A DNA stretch of 64,000 bases, from assembly GCF_004959925.1 (NCBI RefSeq), contig NZ_SPUW01000002.1:620001-684000 (forward strand), written 5' to 3'. The notes beneath the pieces were generated by a model that searched no databases, was not told where the DNA came from, and saw only the letters and a list, made by a program, of their open reading frames with translations. Below are positions 1 to 9,859 of this stretch, piece by piece. Source of the DNA: Pseudooceanicola onchidii. Its GTDB lineage: Bacteria; Pseudomonadota; Alphaproteobacteria; Rhodobacterales; Rhodobacteraceae. The position numbers and the translations under genes were made by a program. Positions within the stretch are counted from its first letter, which is position 1. Every line of letters starts with the position of its first letter.

Positions 1-966
1 CTGATCCGACCAGAACCACGGCTCGGGCACATACTCCCGGTCCCCGCCCAGCATGTTCAAGGCGACGCATTCCGCCATGTCGATGGCGTTCGGCACGCTT
101 TCCAGCCGCAGGCGGGCGGACCCGTGCGGGAAACTCGCGCAATCGCCCGCAGCCCAGATCCCTTCGGCCGAGGTGCGGCCGTGAGTATCGGTGGCGATGC
201 CGTTGTCGCAGGCGATCCCGGCGGTCTCGGCCAGCGCGGTGTCAGGCAGGATCCCGGCCCCGACGATGGCAAAATCGATGTCCAGCGTCGTGCCGTCGGA
301 CAGTTCGGCCTGCGCCACTTGGCCGTCGCCGATCAGCCGCGACAGGCCGACGCCTTCCCGGATGTCGACGCCGTGCGCGCTGTGCAGCGCGCGGAAAAAG
401 TCCGAGGTCTCGGGCGCGGCGACCCGTTGCAGGATCCGGTCGGCCAGTTCGACCAGCGTGACCTCCAGCCCCTGTTTGGCCGCGACCGCAGCCGCTTCGA
501 GCCCGATATAGCCGCCGCCGATGATCAGGACCCGACGTCCCGGGCGGACCTGCGGTTCCAGCGCGTCGATGTCTGCCAGCGTCCGCACGGTGAACAGCCC
601 CGCCAGATCGCCGCCGATCGCGGCGGGCAGGCGGCGCGGGACCGACCCGGTGGTCAGCGCCAGCTGGTCGTAGGACAGAACCTCGTCTCCAAACGTCAGG
701 GTCCGGGCTGCGGGGTCGATGCGGGTGACCGGGGTGCCGGTGCGCAGCACGATCCGGCGGTCGGTGTAGAAGCTGTCGGCGCGCAGAAACAGGCGGTCGC
801 GCGGCATCTTGCCCAGCAGGTAGTCCTTGGACAGCGGCGGGCGCTGATAGGGCGGGGCGGTTTCATCCCCGATCAGCGTGATGTCGCCGTCAAAGCCGTC
901 GTCGCGCAGTTTCGCGGCCAGAGAGGATCCGGCCTGCCCGGCCCCGACGATAACGATATGTGACAT
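1..966 (-). CDS. NAD(P)/FAD-dependent oxidoreductase, ferredoxin-reductase type (3' end cut by window)
   Basis: The first 322 residues are present; the C-terminal end, perhaps 80 residues, lies beyond base 1. The protein starts MSHIVIVGAGQAGSS, a classic FAD-binding GxGxxG fold. A second dinucleotide motif (IIGGGYIGLEAA, near residue 145) binds NAD(P)H, and GDCASFPHG near residue 290 is the second FAD contact. The order of motifs matches the rhodocoxin/putidaredoxin reductase family, which passes electrons from NAD(P)H to a small ferredoxin. No ferredoxin or P450 gene is visible here, so the partner is unknown. It is divergent from the peroxiredoxin gene, with 84 bases between the starts. Confidence 0.85.
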   Translation of the reverse strand, partial: MSHIVIVGAGQAGSSLAAKLRDDGFDGDITLIGDETAPPYQRPPLSKDYLLGKMPRDRLFLRADSFYTDRRIVLRTGTPVTRIDPAARTLTFGDEVLSYDQLALTTGSVPRRLPAAIGGDLAGLFTVRTLADIDALEPQVRPGRRVLIIGGGYIGLEAAAVAAKQGLEVTLVELADRILQRVAAPETSDFFRALHSAHGVDIREGVGLSRLIGDGQVAQAELSDGTTLDIDFAIVGAGILPDTALAETAGIACDNGIATDTHGRTSAEGIWAAGDCASFPHGSARLRLESVPNAIDMAECVALNMLGGDREYVPEPWFWSDQ

Positions 967-1050
967 GTGCGCCTCTTCTTTTGCTCTGGCAGCGTCCTGT
1001 CCGGGCGCTATGGTGTCCCCGGAACAAATGGATAGCGAGAGGCTCCTCCA

Positions 1051-1539
1051 ATGGCAATTTCCCAAGGCGACACACTTCCCGACGCGACGCTGGTCGAAAA
1101 CACCGACAAGGGGCCCGCGCAGGTTTCGCTGACCGAACGGCTCAAGGGGCGCAAGGTCGTGATCTTCGCGCTGCCCGGCGCCTTTACCGGTACCTGCACC
1201 ACGGCACATGTGCCCAGCTTTATCCGCACGGCGGACCAGTTCCGCGCCAAGGGTGTGGACGAGGTGATCTGCCTGTCCGTCAACGACCCCTTCGTCATGG
1301 GCGCGTGGGACCAGCAGACCGGCGCAGGCAAGGCGGGCATCACCATGATGGCGGACCCGTCGGCCGAGTTCACCAAGGCCGTGGGCATGGATTTCTCGGC
1401 CCCGCCGGTCGGTCTGATCGACCGCTCCAAGCGCTATGCGATGTGCGTCGAAGACGGCAAGGTCACCGTGATCCAGGCTGAAGAGAACCCCGGTGTCTGC
1501 GACACGTCCGGCGGTGAAGCTCTGCTGGAATCCATCTAA
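1051..1539 (+). CDS. Peroxiredoxin, Prx5-like (AhpC/TSA superfamily)
   Basis: A 162-residue thiol peroxidase that reduces H2O2 and organic peroxides in the cytoplasm. The peroxidatic cysteine is C49 in PGAFTGTC, followed by the conserved VPSF segment. A second cysteine, C150 in NPGVCDTS near the C-terminus, may act in resolution, as in other bacterial Prx5-type enzymes. No fused glutaredoxin domain is present, so the reductant must come from elsewhere. A likely ribosome site (GAGAGG) lies 7-12 bases before the ATG. The gene ends in a strong hairpin and seems to be a single-gene unit. Confidence 0.93.
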   Translation: MAISQGDTLPDATLVENTDKGPAQVSLTERLKGRKVVIFALPGAFTGTCTTAHVPSFIRTADQFRAKGVDEVICLSVNDPFVMGAWDQQTGAGKAGITMMADPSAEFTKAVGMDFSAPPVGLIDRSKRYAMCVEDGKVTVIQAEENPGVCDTSGGEALLESI

Positions 1540-1547
1540 GAACGGAC

Positions 1548-1579
1548 GAGGCCCGCAGCACTTCTGTCCTGCGGGCCTC
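1548..1579 (+). terminator. Hairpin after the peroxiredoxin gene
   Basis: An 11-bp perfect inverted repeat (1548-1558 with 1569-1579, 10-base loop) starts 9 bases after the stop codon. There is no clear T-run, so it could be a weak intrinsic terminator or an mRNA 3'-end stabiliser. A smaller stem (GCGTC/GACGC) follows just downstream. Confidence 0.6.
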
Positions 1580-1702
1580 AAGGTTGCGTCTTGCGACGCC
1601 CGTAAACCCTACAATCCCCCAGCCACGGTTGGCCTTCTGGCCGGTATGCAGCAGGTCCGGTTGATCCGGAGTTGTCGAACGGTAGTACCGTCGGGTTATG
1701 CA

Positions 1703-2299
1703 TTATCTATGTGTGGTGCCGAAATCTACGTCAAGAGTCTGCGAATCATCTTTTAACCGGCGTGAAACCCCTTGTAGCCAAGACATTTGTGACTCGGTTT
1801 CGATGGCCTCGGCGAAATGGCTGCGCACCAGATCTACGGCGTCGGGCAGATCCATCCCGTCATGAAGCAGCACGTTGGCCGCCATCAGCCCCGACCGGCC
1901 GGCGCCGTGTCGACAGGTGAAGGCCACCGTCCCGCCGGTGTTGGGCAGATCTTGGCGCGAGGCCAGAAGATCGTGCCACCGGCCTATCGTGGGGTCGTCG
2001 GGGGTGTGGTAGTCCCGGATCGGCAGGAAGGCGAGATCGAGCCCGCGCGCCGCCGCCTGGCCGCGCAGTTGGTCAAAGCTGCCGTCGGGCAATTCGTGCT
2101 CTTCGGTCAGGACGACCAGAAGCGGGGCACCGTTTGCGACGATGGCATCGAGCGTCGCGCCCATCCGGTCGGGGTCGAGGAATGGCGTGCCATCTGCACC
2201 GGCGGCGAGGCCGGGGAAGCCCGCCATCATACAACGTCCCTGACCCGGGCATTCGATGACGGCGCGCAGGGACGTTTCGGGGGTCTGCGGAACGGACAT
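1703..2299 (-). CDS. Protein-tyrosine-phosphatase-like protein
   Basis: 198 residues from the ATG at 2299. The motif CRHGAGRSG (C129 to R135) is the C-x5-R phosphate-binding loop of cysteine-dependent protein phosphatases. An acidic pair near residue 101 is a candidate general acid. Overall it resembles bacterial dual-specificity or cyclin-dependent-kinase-inhibitor-3-like phosphatases; the substrate is unknown. The open frame extends to 2335, but those 12 extra residues read as untranslated leader. It is divergent from the GntR-type gene. Confidence 0.8.
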   Translation of the reverse strand: MSVPQTPETSLRAVIECPGQGRCMMAGFPGLAAGADGTPFLDPDRMGATLDAIVANGAPLLVVLTEEHELPDGSFDQLRGQAAARGLDLAFLPIRDYHTPDDPTIGRWHDLLASRQDLPNTGGTVAFTCRHGAGRSGLMAANVLLHDGMDLPDAVDLVRSHFAEAIETESQMSWLQGVSRRLKDDSQTLDVDFGTTHR

Positions 2300-2380
2300 G
2301 ATGGGTAAAGCCTTAAAGATGAATGTGAATTGCATATTAACCTTTGACGCCGGGGAAGCGCAGGGCCATATATGCTTTGG

Positions 2381-2397
2381 CTCTCTTCAATTGAGAG
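2381..2397. promoter_or_regulatory. Inverted repeat in the phosphatase/GntR divergent region
   Basis: CTCTC-TTCAATT-GAGAG (5-bp arms, 7-base centre) lies 33 bases before the GntR start. A TATA-rich stretch (CATATATGC) sits just upstream. Position and symmetry fit an autoregulatory GntR operator; this is inference only. Confidence 0.3.
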
Positions 2398-2430
2398 TGA
2401 TGTCCAAACGAACCGGAAAAGTAAACGCGG

Positions 2431-3057
2431 ATGCATCTCAGAGCCGAAAGTTCAACGATCGCATCAGAACTGCGGACCCGGATCTGCATGATGCAGACGA
2501 CCGGTGAGGTGATCACGCTTCACGAAGGCGCCATCGCAGCCGAATTCGGCGTGTCCCGCACGCCGATCCGGCAGATCCTGCAGAAGCTGGCACACGAACG
2601 GCTGGTGGAAACCCGGTCCGGCGTCGGCACGATTGTTGCGCCTTTGAATCCGGCGCATCGTGAACGTGACTTGATCGTGGTGAAGGAACTGCTGAGGGCT
2701 GCATCGATCTGCGTCGGGGATACCCCCGCGGACATGCGGATGCTGGACCGTCTGGCTTCGGCCAAGGTGGTGGCGGACAGGGCCCGGGAAGACGCGCAGG
2801 GTTATCTGAATATCCGGATCGAGATCCTTGAGATCACATCGGATTTCGCCCCGGATCCGATCATCGGCGACGCCATCCGTGCCGCGCAGTGGCGGCATAT
2901 CCGCTGGCGCATGGCGGATCATGGCTGGGCCGAGGGGTGGGTCATCCCGATGCTGCGCGACCTGCTGCGCAATGGCGCCGAGCGGCTTGAAAAAGGCGGA
3001 CCTGCCGCCTTTTACGGGTATCTGGCTGATGTCGAGGCCGGCGGTCAGACCAGCTGA
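2431..3057 (+). CDS. GntR-family transcriptional regulator
   Basis: 208 residues. Residues 10-65 form a GntR-type winged helix: [24 protein letters not shown] contains the recognition helix and start of the wing, and GVGTIVAP closes it. The C-terminal part is helical like an FCD effector domain, but I cannot pick out a convincing set of metal-binding His/Asp residues, so the ligand is open. A GGAAAAG sequence stands about 9 bases before the ATG. Its 3' end overlaps the convergent pterin dehydratase gene by 13 bases. Confidence 0.8.
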   Translation: MHLRAESSTIASELRTRICMMQTTGEVITLHEGAIAAEFGVSRTPIRQILQKLAHERLVETRSGVGTIVAPLNPAHRERDLIVVKELLRAASICVGDTPADMRMLDRLASAKVVADRAREDAQGYLNIRIEILEITSDFAPDPIIGDAIRAAQWRHIRWRMADHGWAEGWVIPMLRDLLRNGAERLEKGGPAAFYGYLADVEAGGQTS

Positions 3058-3338
3058 TCCAGCTTGCGGGCCAGCTTGACATCCAGTGTCGACAGGCCCC
3101 CCAGATCGTGGGTTGTCAACGTGACCTTCACGCGGTTGTAGCTGTTCGACCAATCGGGATGGTGATCCCACTTCTCGGCATAAAGCGCCGCGCGCGTCAT
3201 GAAGGCGAAGGCGGCGGTGAAATCGTCGAAGCGGAAGGACTTGGTCAGCGCATCGGCGTCTTCGGCCATGGCCCAGCCAGTGGACAGCAGGGCGGGCAGC
3301 AGGGTTTCGCGGGCGGTGTCCGACAGTTTCTCGGTCAT
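3045..3338 (-). CDS. phhB: Pterin-4a-carbinolamine dehydratase
   Basis: 97 residues, the normal length for this family. It carries the family signature: the HHPDW segment (near residue 59) and VTLTTHD further on. The enzyme dehydrates 4a-hydroxytetrahydropterin made by aromatic amino acid hydroxylases; in bacteria it often has other pterin or cofactor roles. No phenylalanine hydroxylase is in this window. It overlaps the upstream GNAT-like gene by 4 bases (ATGA), so the two are translationally coupled. Confidence 0.92.
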   Translation of the reverse strand: MTEKLSDTARETLLPALLSTGWAMAEDADALTKSFRFDDFTAAFAFMTRAALYAEKWDHHPDWSNSYNRVKVTLTTHDLGGLSTLDVKLARKLDQLV

Positions 3339-4531
3339 TCCTGATCCTCCATCTTATCGCGGCGGAACGGCCCGTAAGAGGTCAGGATCTCCATCTCCTC
3401 CTCGACCGCGTCGGCCTCGGCGTCAAGGTATTGCCGGATGGCTCGGGTGAAACCCTGATCGGCGAACCAATGCAGGGAATGGGTCGCGGTCGGCAGGTAT
3501 CCGCGGGCCAGCTTGTGTTCGCCCTGCGCGCCGGCCTCGACCCGGGCCAGGCCCCGGGCAATAGCGGCGTCGATGGCCTGATAATAGCACAGTTCGAAAT
3601 GCAGGCAGGGATGATGTTCGGTGCAGCCCCAGTAGCGTCCGTAAAGCGTGTCGCGGCCAATGAAGTTCAGCGCACCCGCGATCGGGAGGCCATCGCGCAG
3701 CGCCAGCACCATCAACACGTCGTCGCGCATGGTCTGGTGCACGCGATCAAAGAAGTCGCGGGTCAGGTAGGGCGTGCCCCACTTGCGACTGCCGGTGTCC
3801 TGGTAGAAGCGCCAGAAGGCATCCCAATGGTCCGGGCGCAGATCGTCACCGGTCAGCGACACGATCTCGCCTCCGAAATCCTGCGCCTGCCGCCGTTCCT
3901 TGCGAATGGTCTTGCGCTTGCGCGAGCTGAGGTCGGCGAGGAAGCCATCGAAGTCGGCGTAGCCGTTGTTGAGCCAGTGGAACTGCTGGCTGGCGCGGGA
4001 CATCAGGCCCATGGCGTCGCCCGCGACGGCTTCGTCTTCGGTGCAAAAGGTCACGTGAAGCCCCGACACGCCGTTGTCCGAGGCAATCCGGACCGCGCTT
4101 TCCACAAGGGCGGCCATGCCATCGGCCTCGTGGCCCGGGCGGGTCAGGAACCGGCGACCCGTGGCGGGCGTGAAGGGCACGGCCATCTGAAGCTTGGGAT
4201 AGTACCGCCCGCCCGCGCTTTCATAGGCATGGGCCCAGTTGTGGTCGAAGATGTATTCGCCCTGGCTGTGCGATTTCACGTAAAGCGGCGCGGCGGCGAT
4301 CATCACCTCGCCCTTGTGGGCGGTCAGGTAATGCGGCTGCCAGCCGGTGCCGCGCCCGACAGATCCGCTGTCTTCCAGGGCCTTCAGGAACCGATAGGTC
4401 GTGAAGGGATCGGTCGGCGCGCCACCCTCGGTGACCTCGGGGCAGGCGCAGGCATCCCAGTCGGCCTGGGCGACAGTGCTCAGGTCGCGATGCGCGCGTA
4501 CTTCGAAAAGGGTCTCGGGATCACCGTCCAT
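3335..4531 (-). CDS. GNAT/FemAB-like protein of the COG3146 family
   Basis: 398 residues of a conserved proteobacterial family with an acyl-CoA N-acyltransferase-like fold. Recognisable stretches are [24 protein letters not shown] and [15 protein letters not shown], all characteristic of COG3146 proteins. The substrate is not known for this family; similarity to peptidoglycan-bridge FemAB enzymes is only in the fold. It sits in a leftward run after RidA and the phosphodiesterase, 30 bases downstream of the latter, and is coupled to the pterin dehydratase. Confidence 0.8.
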   Translation of the reverse strand: MDGDPETLFEVRAHRDLSTVAQADWDACACPEVTEGGAPTDPFTTYRFLKALEDSGSVGRGTGWQPHYLTAHKGEVMIAAAPLYVKSHSQGEYIFDHNWAHAYESAGGRYYPKLQMAVPFTPATGRRFLTRPGHEADGMAALVESAVRIASDNGVSGLHVTFCTEDEAVAGDAMGLMSRASQQFHWLNNGYADFDGFLADLSSRKRKTIRKERRQAQDFGGEIVSLTGDDLRPDHWDAFWRFYQDTGSRKWGTPYLTRDFFDRVHQTMRDDVLMVLALRDGLPIAGALNFIGRDTLYGRYWGCTEHHPCLHFELCYYQAIDAAIARGLARVEAGAQGEHKLARGYLPTATHSLHWFADQGFTRAIRQYLDAEADAVEEEMEILTSYGPFRRDKMEDQE

Positions 4532-4561
4532 GGGGCAAGTGTGACGCGCCGCGCGCGGCGA

Positions 4562-5326
4562 TCAAGCCGGGATCGGTGAAAGATAGTTTTCAAAGGTCAC
4601 ATTATCGGCAATTCGGCGCGCCTCGGCCTCGGCCTTTGGCGACCGGATGGTCCAGCACAGCACCGGCAGCCCCCGCGCCTTCAGCTCTGCCACGCGCGGA
4701 TTGGCCAGGTCTTCGCGGTCGTGGCTGATGAACTGCGCGCGCGACGCGGCGATGTCGGGGATCCCGGCCAGCCGTTCACGACGCGCCTTTGGGACCAGCG
4801 GCCAGTCGGCGGCGTTGAAATCGCAGGTCGTCAGGCCGACGGGGACGTCGGGCGCCAGGCCGCCGAAGACCCGGGTCGAATTCGGGTTGAAGGACATCAC
4901 CGCGACATCGCCCCGGTATCCCTTGAGCGCGGTGGCTGCGGCCTGTTCCAACCGCCCGACCGCCGGCCCAAGCGCTCCGTCCTGATCCTTGATCTCGACC
5001 AGCAGGGGCACCTTGCCGTCGACCTCGCTCAGCACCTGCGCGAAGGTCGGGATCATATGGGTGCCGCCTAGCAGCGGGATCTTCACCAGGTCTGCGGCGG
5101 CACGCATCTGGATCGGGCCCTTTTCGCCGGTCAGACGTTCAAGGTCATAGTCGTGAAAGACCATGGCCTCGCCGTCCTGCGACAGTTGCAGGTCGATCTC
5201 GATGCCATAGCCGGCATCGACGGCGGCGCGGATGGCCTCGATCGAGTTTTCGGGGCGGCCTGCCGCCTTGTCATGCAGCGCGCGGTGCGCGATCGGCAGG
5301 CTGAGGAAGGCGGCAGGCAATGTCAT
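4562..5326 (-). CDS. Glycerophosphodiester phosphodiesterase
   Basis: 254 residues from the ATG at 5326, which comes one base after the RidA stop codon, so the two genes are coupled. The N-terminus has the GDPD pattern AHRALHD, RPENS, EIDLQLSQDGE and VFHD, covering the catalytic histidines and metal-binding acids. It hydrolyses deacylated phospholipids such as glycerophosphocholine to glycerol-3-phosphate and alcohol. There is no signal peptide, so a cytoplasmic enzyme is expected. Confidence 0.92.
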   Translation of the reverse strand: MTLPAAFLSLPIAHRALHDKAAGRPENSIEAIRAAVDAGYGIEIDLQLSQDGEAMVFHDYDLERLTGEKGPIQMRAAADLVKIPLLGGTHMIPTFAQVLSEVDGKVPLLVEIKDQDGALGPAVGRLEQAAATALKGYRGDVAVMSFNPNSTRVFGGLAPDVPVGLTTCDFNAADWPLVPKARRERLAGIPDIAASRAQFISHDREDLANPRVAELKARGLPVLCWTIRSPKAEAEARRIADNVTFENYLSPIPA

Positions 5327-5327
5327 G

Positions 5328-5792
5328 TCAGGCGATCTCGAAGATGCCTTCGATCTCGACCGCGACGCCGAAGGGCAGGGCGCCTGCAGAGACGGCAGAA
5401 CGCGAATGGCGGCCTGCGTCGCCCAGCACATCGACCAGCATGTCGGAACAGCCGTTGATGACCTTGGGCTGATCGCCGAAGTCCTTGGTCGAGTTCACGA
5501 AGCCGGTCAGTTTCACGACGCGCTTGAGCTTCGACAGATCGCCGCCGCAGGCCGCCTTGACCTGGGCCAGGAGCGACAGGCCGCAGAGCTTGGCCATTTC
5601 AGCGCCTTCCTCGACCGTCATGGTGTCGCCCAGAACGCCCTTGATGAAGCCGTTTTCATCCATGCAGACCTGACCCGACACGAAGACCAGGTTGCCGCTG
5701 ATCACGTAGGGCACATAGTTGGCCGCCGGGGCGGGGCTGTCGGGAAGGGTCAGGCCCAGTTCGGCCAGGCGGGATTCGATCGCGTTGCTCAT
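5328..5792 (-). CDS. RidA-family enamine/imine deaminase
   Basis: 154 residues from the ATG at 5792, placed behind an AAAGGAG ribosome site. It resembles the longer RidA subgroup (YjgF/YER057c/UK114 family), with FVSGQVCMDENG early and a C-terminal VEIEGIFEIA strand. RidA proteins hydrolyse reactive enamines and imines such as 2-aminoacrylate. This subgroup often lacks the classical arginine of RidA itself, so activity is not certain. First gene of the RidA-GDPD-GNAT-pterin dehydratase run; it starts 61 bases after the HlyD gene ends. Confidence 0.85.
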   Translation of the reverse strand: MSNAIESRLAELGLTLPDSPAPAANYVPYVISGNLVFVSGQVCMDENGFIKGVLGDTMTVEEGAEMAKLCGLSLLAQVKAACGGDLSKLKRVVKLTGFVNSTKDFGDQPKVINGCSDMLVDVLGDAGRHSRSAVSAGALPFGVAVEIEGIFEIA

Positions 5793-5852
5793 GGAAGCTC
5801 CTTTCAATTTGCCGCGACGCTAAACCCCGCCGCGGCAAAGCGAAAGAGCGGA

Positions 5853-7172
5853 TCAGGTTTCCCGGAAGGCCTTGGCGAAGTAATCCGTGAAGGGCTTCAT
5901 GAAATAGGCCATCGGGGTGCGGTCATGGGTCTTGATATAGGCTTCGACCGGCATGCCGGGGATCAGGTTGGACCCTTCGGGCAGCAGTTCGCGCTGACCG
6001 TCATCCAGGATGATTTCGGCGCGGTAGTACGAGATGCCGGAGTTCTGGTCGGTGAAGGCATCGGCCGAGATCTGCGTGACGTGGCCCTTCAGTTCCGGCG
6101 TGGTGCGCTGGTCAAAGGCGGAAAAGCGCAGGTTCACCGACTGGTTCACCGTCAACTGTTCGATGTGGATCGGTTCAATCCGCGCGGCGATGATCAGGGG
6201 CCGGTCCTGCGGCACGACATAAAGCACCGGGTCGGCGGGGCGCAGCACCGAGCGTTCGGCGAAGACCTGAAGCCCGTAGACCACGCCCGAAACAGGTGCG
6301 CGGATTTCAAGCCGGGCCATCTGTTCCAGCAATGCGTTGCGCTGTTCACGCATCTCAAGCTCGCGGTACTGGATGTCGCGCAAGCGGGTGATCGCGTCTT
6401 CGCGGCGCTGCGTCCGCAGGTTCAGGATCTGGATGTCGATTTCCGTGATCCGCCCCTCGGCCTCGGCCAGCTGGGCGGTCAGTTCCCCGCGCGACCCCAT
6501 CAACTGGGCTGCTTCGCGCGACAGCGACGACACGCGCGAGGCCTGGGTCAGGCCGCGTTCCAGCAGCGATCGCTGGTCGGTCAGTTCGGCTTCGATCAGC
6601 TTGATCTGTTCGTCCTGCGCGTTGCGTTGCGCCGTGATGCCTTCGATCTGGCTTACGATCTGGCCCTTGCGCTTGCGCAGCTGCTCGATCTCGTTGGCGA
6701 TGGATTCGCGCCGCGCTTCGGCGAGCCGGGTCTGCCCCTCCATCAGTTCGGCGGCGTCGGGGTTGGTCTGGGCGATATCGACCAGCAGTTTGTCAAAGGT
6801 GACGTCGTCGCGGTTGTCACGCTCTGCCTCAAGACGGCCACGGCGGGCGATGAGTTCGAACAGTTCGCCTTCGGTGATCGCCAGTTGCGACCGCAGCTGG
6901 GTGTCATCGAGGCGGATCAGCAGTTGCCCGACCTCGACCCGGTCACCTTCGCGCACGTCGATCTCGGCGACCACGCCGCCGTCAAGGTGCTGCACGACCT
7001 GGCGGTTTCGGTCGACCTCGAGCTGGCCAGGCGCGATGACGGCGCCCGAGATCTCGGTGAAGATCGACCAGGTGCCGAAGCCGCCGACAAGGGCCAGCAG
7101 GGCGATGAACCCAAGGGTCAGAGGGCCGCGGGCAGACCAGGTCTTGTCGGTGTTGGTGTCAGGTGCGCTCAT
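5853..7172 (-). CDS. HlyD-family type I secretion periplasmic adaptor
   Basis: 439 residues. One transmembrane helix at about 19-40, then a first barrel/lipoyl half ([18 protein letters not shown]), a long alpha-helical hairpin rich in Glu, Arg and Leu (about 130-290), the second lipoyl half ([13 protein letters not shown]) and a C-terminal beta-barrel. This is the PrtE/PrsE type that links the inner-membrane ABC exporter to a TolC-like outer channel. It overlaps the ATPase gene by 4 bases (ATGA). No TolC gene or RTX substrate is visible nearby. Confidence 0.93.
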   Translation of the reverse strand: MSAPDTNTDKTWSARGPLTLGFIALLALVGGFGTWSIFTEISGAVIAPGQLEVDRNRQVVQHLDGGVVAEIDVREGDRVEVGQLLIRLDDTQLRSQLAITEGELFELIARRGRLEAERDNRDDVTFDKLLVDIAQTNPDAAELMEGQTRLAEARRESIANEIEQLRKRKGQIVSQIEGITAQRNAQDEQIKLIEAELTDQRSLLERGLTQASRVSSLSREAAQLMGSRGELTAQLAEAEGRITEIDIQILNLRTQRREDAITRLRDIQYRELEMREQRNALLEQMARLEIRAPVSGVVYGLQVFAERSVLRPADPVLYVVPQDRPLIIAARIEPIHIEQLTVNQSVNLRFSAFDQRTTPELKGHVTQISADAFTDQNSGISYYRAEIILDDGQRELLPEGSNLIPGMPVEAYIKTHDRTPMAYFMKPFTDYFAKAFRET

Positions 7173-8899
7173 CTCAGGCCTCCCTGGCCGCCGACGCGGA
7201 CCTGGTCATGGTTCTTCAGCACCTGCTGCAGCACTTCGTCGCGCGGGCCATAGGCCACGCGGCTGCCGCCGTCGAGCATCAGGATCATGTCGCATTCCTG
7301 GATGGCGGCGGGGCGGTGCGCCATGATCAGCGCGGATTTCCCGGCCTCTTTCATGATGCGGATCGCCTTGTTCAGCGCCTGGCTGCCTTCGTTGTCGAGA
7401 TTGGAGTTCGGTTCGTCCAGCACCAGGATCATCGGATCGTGATACATGGCGCGGGCCAGGCCGATCCGCTGGATCTGACCGCCCGACAGCCGCCCACCCG
7501 AGGCATCGATGCGGGTATCGTAGCCGTCGGGCATCTTGAGGATCATGTCATGCGCGTCGGCCTTCTTCGCGGCTTCGACAATCGCGGTCGCGTCGGGGTT
7601 CGGTTCAAGCCGGGCGATGTTTTCGGCGATCGTGCCTTCGAACAGCTGCACGCGCTGCGGCAGGTAGCCGATGTAGCGGCCCAGCACCGTCGGATCATAG
7701 TTGTCGAGCGCCGCGCCATCCAGGCGCACCTTGCCGCCGGCCGGGCGCCAGACGCCGGTGATCGCGCGGGCCAGCGTGGACTTGCCGGCGCCCGAGGGTC
7801 CGATGACGCCGACGGCCTGGCCGGGTTCGACCTTGAACGACAGCATCCGGATCGACGCCACGCTTTCGCCCGGGGGCACCACGGTCAGCTGGACGGCATC
7901 AAGACGTGCCTGCGGGGTCGGCAGGGCGGTGCGGTCTGCCTCGGCCGGGGTTTCGCCCAGCAGGACGGCCAGCGAATGCCAGCCGCGCATGGCGCGCTGC
8001 ACCACGGCCCACTGGCCGACGATCATTTCGATCGGCGACAGGGCGCGGCCCATCAGGATCGAGCCGGCGATCATCCCGCCCGGGGTCAGTTCGCCGCGCA
8101 GCACCAGGAAGGCGCCAAGGCCCAGCATGGCGGATTGCAGGAACAGGCGGAAGGTCTTGGTCGTGGTGGAAAACCCGCTGGTCAGGTCCGAGGCGGCGAT
8201 CTGCCGTTTCAGGGTCTGGCCGCGCAGGTTGTTCCAGCGCGAGAACGCGGCCTTGCGCATCCCCATGGCGTTGACCATTTCGCTTTCGGTCCGGATCTGG
8301 TCGGCCAGCTTCTCCGAACTGATCATCGACTGCATCGCGGCAGCCTGGGGATCCTTGGTGATGATCTGATTGAAGATGGTGACAGCGATCAGGACCGCGC
8401 CGCCGCACAGGGCCAGGATGCCCAGCCAGGGGTGGAAGATCGCGATGCTGGCCAGGAACAGCGGGGTCCACGGAATGTCGTAAAGCGCGATCAGCGCGGG
8501 CGAGGACATGAACCGCTGCACGGCTTCCAGATCGCGGACGCCGGTCTGCCCGACCTCGTCCTGCTTGACGGCACTGCGACGGATCACCGCATCGAAGACC
8601 CGCTGGTCCAATTTCGCCTGAAACCGGGCGCCGGCGCGGCTGATGACCCGGGCGCGAACCGCATCGACCAGGCCCATGATGATGAACAGAAAGACGACGA
8701 TGACCGACAGGCCGATCAGCGTTTCCACCGATTTCGATCCCAGCACGCGGTCGTAGACCTGCAGCATGTACAATGGACCGGTCAGCATCAGCAGGTTGGA
8801 AAACATACTGAAAATGCCGACGGCCCAGAAAAGGGATCGGTTTGAGCGACGGGCGGCGCGAAGTTCGCGATAGCCGTTCTGAACTTTGGGACTAATCAT
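7169..8899 (-). CDS. Type I secretion system permease/ATPase (PrtD/HlyB-like)
   Basis: 576 residues. A six-helix ABC exporter membrane domain covers about 20-310. The ATPase domain has Walker A GPSGAGKS (near 367), signature LSGGQIQR (near 470), Walker [13 protein letters not shown] and the H-loop MAHRP. There is no N-terminal peptidase domain, matching the PrtD group that exports C-terminal-signal RTX-like proteins. The ATG at 8899 has no purine-rich site upstream, so its start or translation mode is less certain. Divergent from mlaA. Confidence 0.93.
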   Translation of the reverse strand: MISPKVQNGYRELRAARRSNRSLFWAVGIFSMFSNLLMLTGPLYMLQVYDRVLGSKSVETLIGLSVIVVFLFIIMGLVDAVRARVISRAGARFQAKLDQRVFDAVIRRSAVKQDEVGQTGVRDLEAVQRFMSSPALIALYDIPWTPLFLASIAIFHPWLGILALCGGAVLIAVTIFNQIITKDPQAAAMQSMISSEKLADQIRTESEMVNAMGMRKAAFSRWNNLRGQTLKRQIAASDLTSGFSTTTKTFRLFLQSAMLGLGAFLVLRGELTPGGMIAGSILMGRALSPIEMIVGQWAVVQRAMRGWHSLAVLLGETPAEADRTALPTPQARLDAVQLTVVPPGESVASIRMLSFKVEPGQAVGVIGPSGAGKSTLARAITGVWRPAGGKVRLDGAALDNYDPTVLGRYIGYLPQRVQLFEGTIAENIARLEPNPDATAIVEAAKKADAHDMILKMPDGYDTRIDASGGRLSGGQIQRIGLARAMYHDPMILVLDEPNSNLDNEGSQALNKAIRIMKEAGKSALIMAHRPAAIQECDMILMLDGGSRVAYGPRDEVLQQVLKNHDQVRVGGQGGLR

Positions 8900-8999
8900 G
8901 GGAGGAAGCTGCCAAGGCTTAAAATCATTGGGGATTTCCCACCTTCTACTGCGTCGTTTCCAAACTGTACATCATTGTTGCGCCATTCCTTGGCGAGAT

Positions 9000-9017
9000 T
9001 AAACACAACAGTGTTTA
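9000..9017. promoter_or_regulatory. Inverted repeat in the secretion/mlaA divergent region
   Basis: TAAACAC-AACA-GTGTTTA is a perfect 7-bp inverted repeat about midway in the 177-base gap between the exporter ATPase and mlaA starts. It is a candidate operator for either direction; the binding protein cannot be named. Confidence 0.35.
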
Positions 9018-9076
9018 CAACTCTGGAATCGTCAGGCGCTGAATGGTAAGCCGGGACGAATTTCGGAGGTAGGTTA

Positions 9077-9859
9077 TTGTTTGGGTCGCGTCGTTTTGCA
9101 GTCGGATGTCTTCGCCTGGCGGCTCTGGTTGGTCTCGTGGCCCTGTCGGCCTGTGCCCCTGCCGACCCCGCCGTCGGCATCAACGACCCCTGGGAAGCCT
9201 CGAACCGGAACACGCACCGTCTGAACAAGGCCATCGACCGCGCGCTGCTGCGGCCTGCTGGGCGCGGCTATGTCAAGGTGCTGCCGCAACCGGTGGTCAC
9301 GGGCGTGCGGAACGTGTCGAACAATTTTGCCACCCCGGCGATGGTCGTGAACAACACGCTGCAGGGCAATATCGAAGGCGCCGTCGCCTCGACCGCGCGG
9401 TTCGCGCTGAATTCCACGATCGGGCTGGTCGGCCTGATCGACGTGGCCACGGCCATGGGCATCCCCGAACACGACACCGATTTTGGCGAAACCCTGCATG
9501 TCTGGGGCGTGCGCGAAGGCGGCTATGTCGAACTGCCGCTGCTGGGGCCATCGACTCAGCGGGATGCGGCGGGCCGCGTCGTCGATCTGTTCACCAACCC
9601 GCTTGGCCATGTCCTGCCCAAGCCCGAGAAGTATATCGGCACGGCGGCCGGGATCGCCAAGCGCATCGGCGACCGGGGCCGCTATTCGCAAACCGTGGAC
9701 AGCGTCCTATATGACAGTGCGGACAGTTACACCCAGGGTCGCGTGACCTACCTGCAGAACCGCCGGTATGAATTGAACGGCGATGCGGCGGTCGCGGACC
9801 CCTACGATGACCCCTATGCTGCGACAGGTGACCCGTATGACGACCCGTACCTTCAATAA
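9077..9859 (+). CDS. mlaA: MlaA (VacJ)-family outer-membrane lipoprotein
   Basis: 260 residues from a TTG start placed behind a strong GGAGGT site (9065-9070); no ATG fits. The signal peptide ends in lipobox LSAC with the lipidated cysteine at about residue 26. The body matches MlaA: DPWEASNRNTHRLN, then TFG-like segments and PLLGPSTQRDAAGR. MlaA removes misplaced phospholipids from the outer leaflet of the outer membrane and hands them to MlaC. The C-terminus carries an unusual duplicated DPYDDPY motif. The end overlaps mlaC by 23 bases. Confidence 0.92.
   Translation: MFGSRRFAVGCLRLAALVGLVALSACAPADPAVGINDPWEASNRNTHRLNKAIDRALLRPAGRGYVKVLPQPVVTGVRNVSNNFATPAMVVNNTLQGNIEGAVASTARFALNSTIGLVGLIDVATAMGIPEHDTDFGETLHVWGVREGGYVELPLLGPSTQRDAAGRVVDLFTNPLGHVLPKPEKYIGTAAGIAKRIGDRGRYSQTVDSVLYDSADSYTQGRVTYLQNRRYELNGDAAVADPYDDPYAATGDPYDDPYLQ

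Noticed and set aside
1679-1691. Palindrome ACGGTA-G-TACCGT between the peroxiredoxin and phosphatase genes
   Set aside because: It lies between two convergent 3' ends with no promoter to control and is short enough to occur by chance.
5232-7253. Long open frame (673 codons) on the plus strand opposite the RidA and HlyD genes
   Set aside because: It is antisense to well-matched genes, has GC-rich mirror composition, and no recognisable domain. Similar frames opposite pyk (16313-18133), pheT (21782-24388) and the yej operon (45446-48040) were rejected for the same reason.
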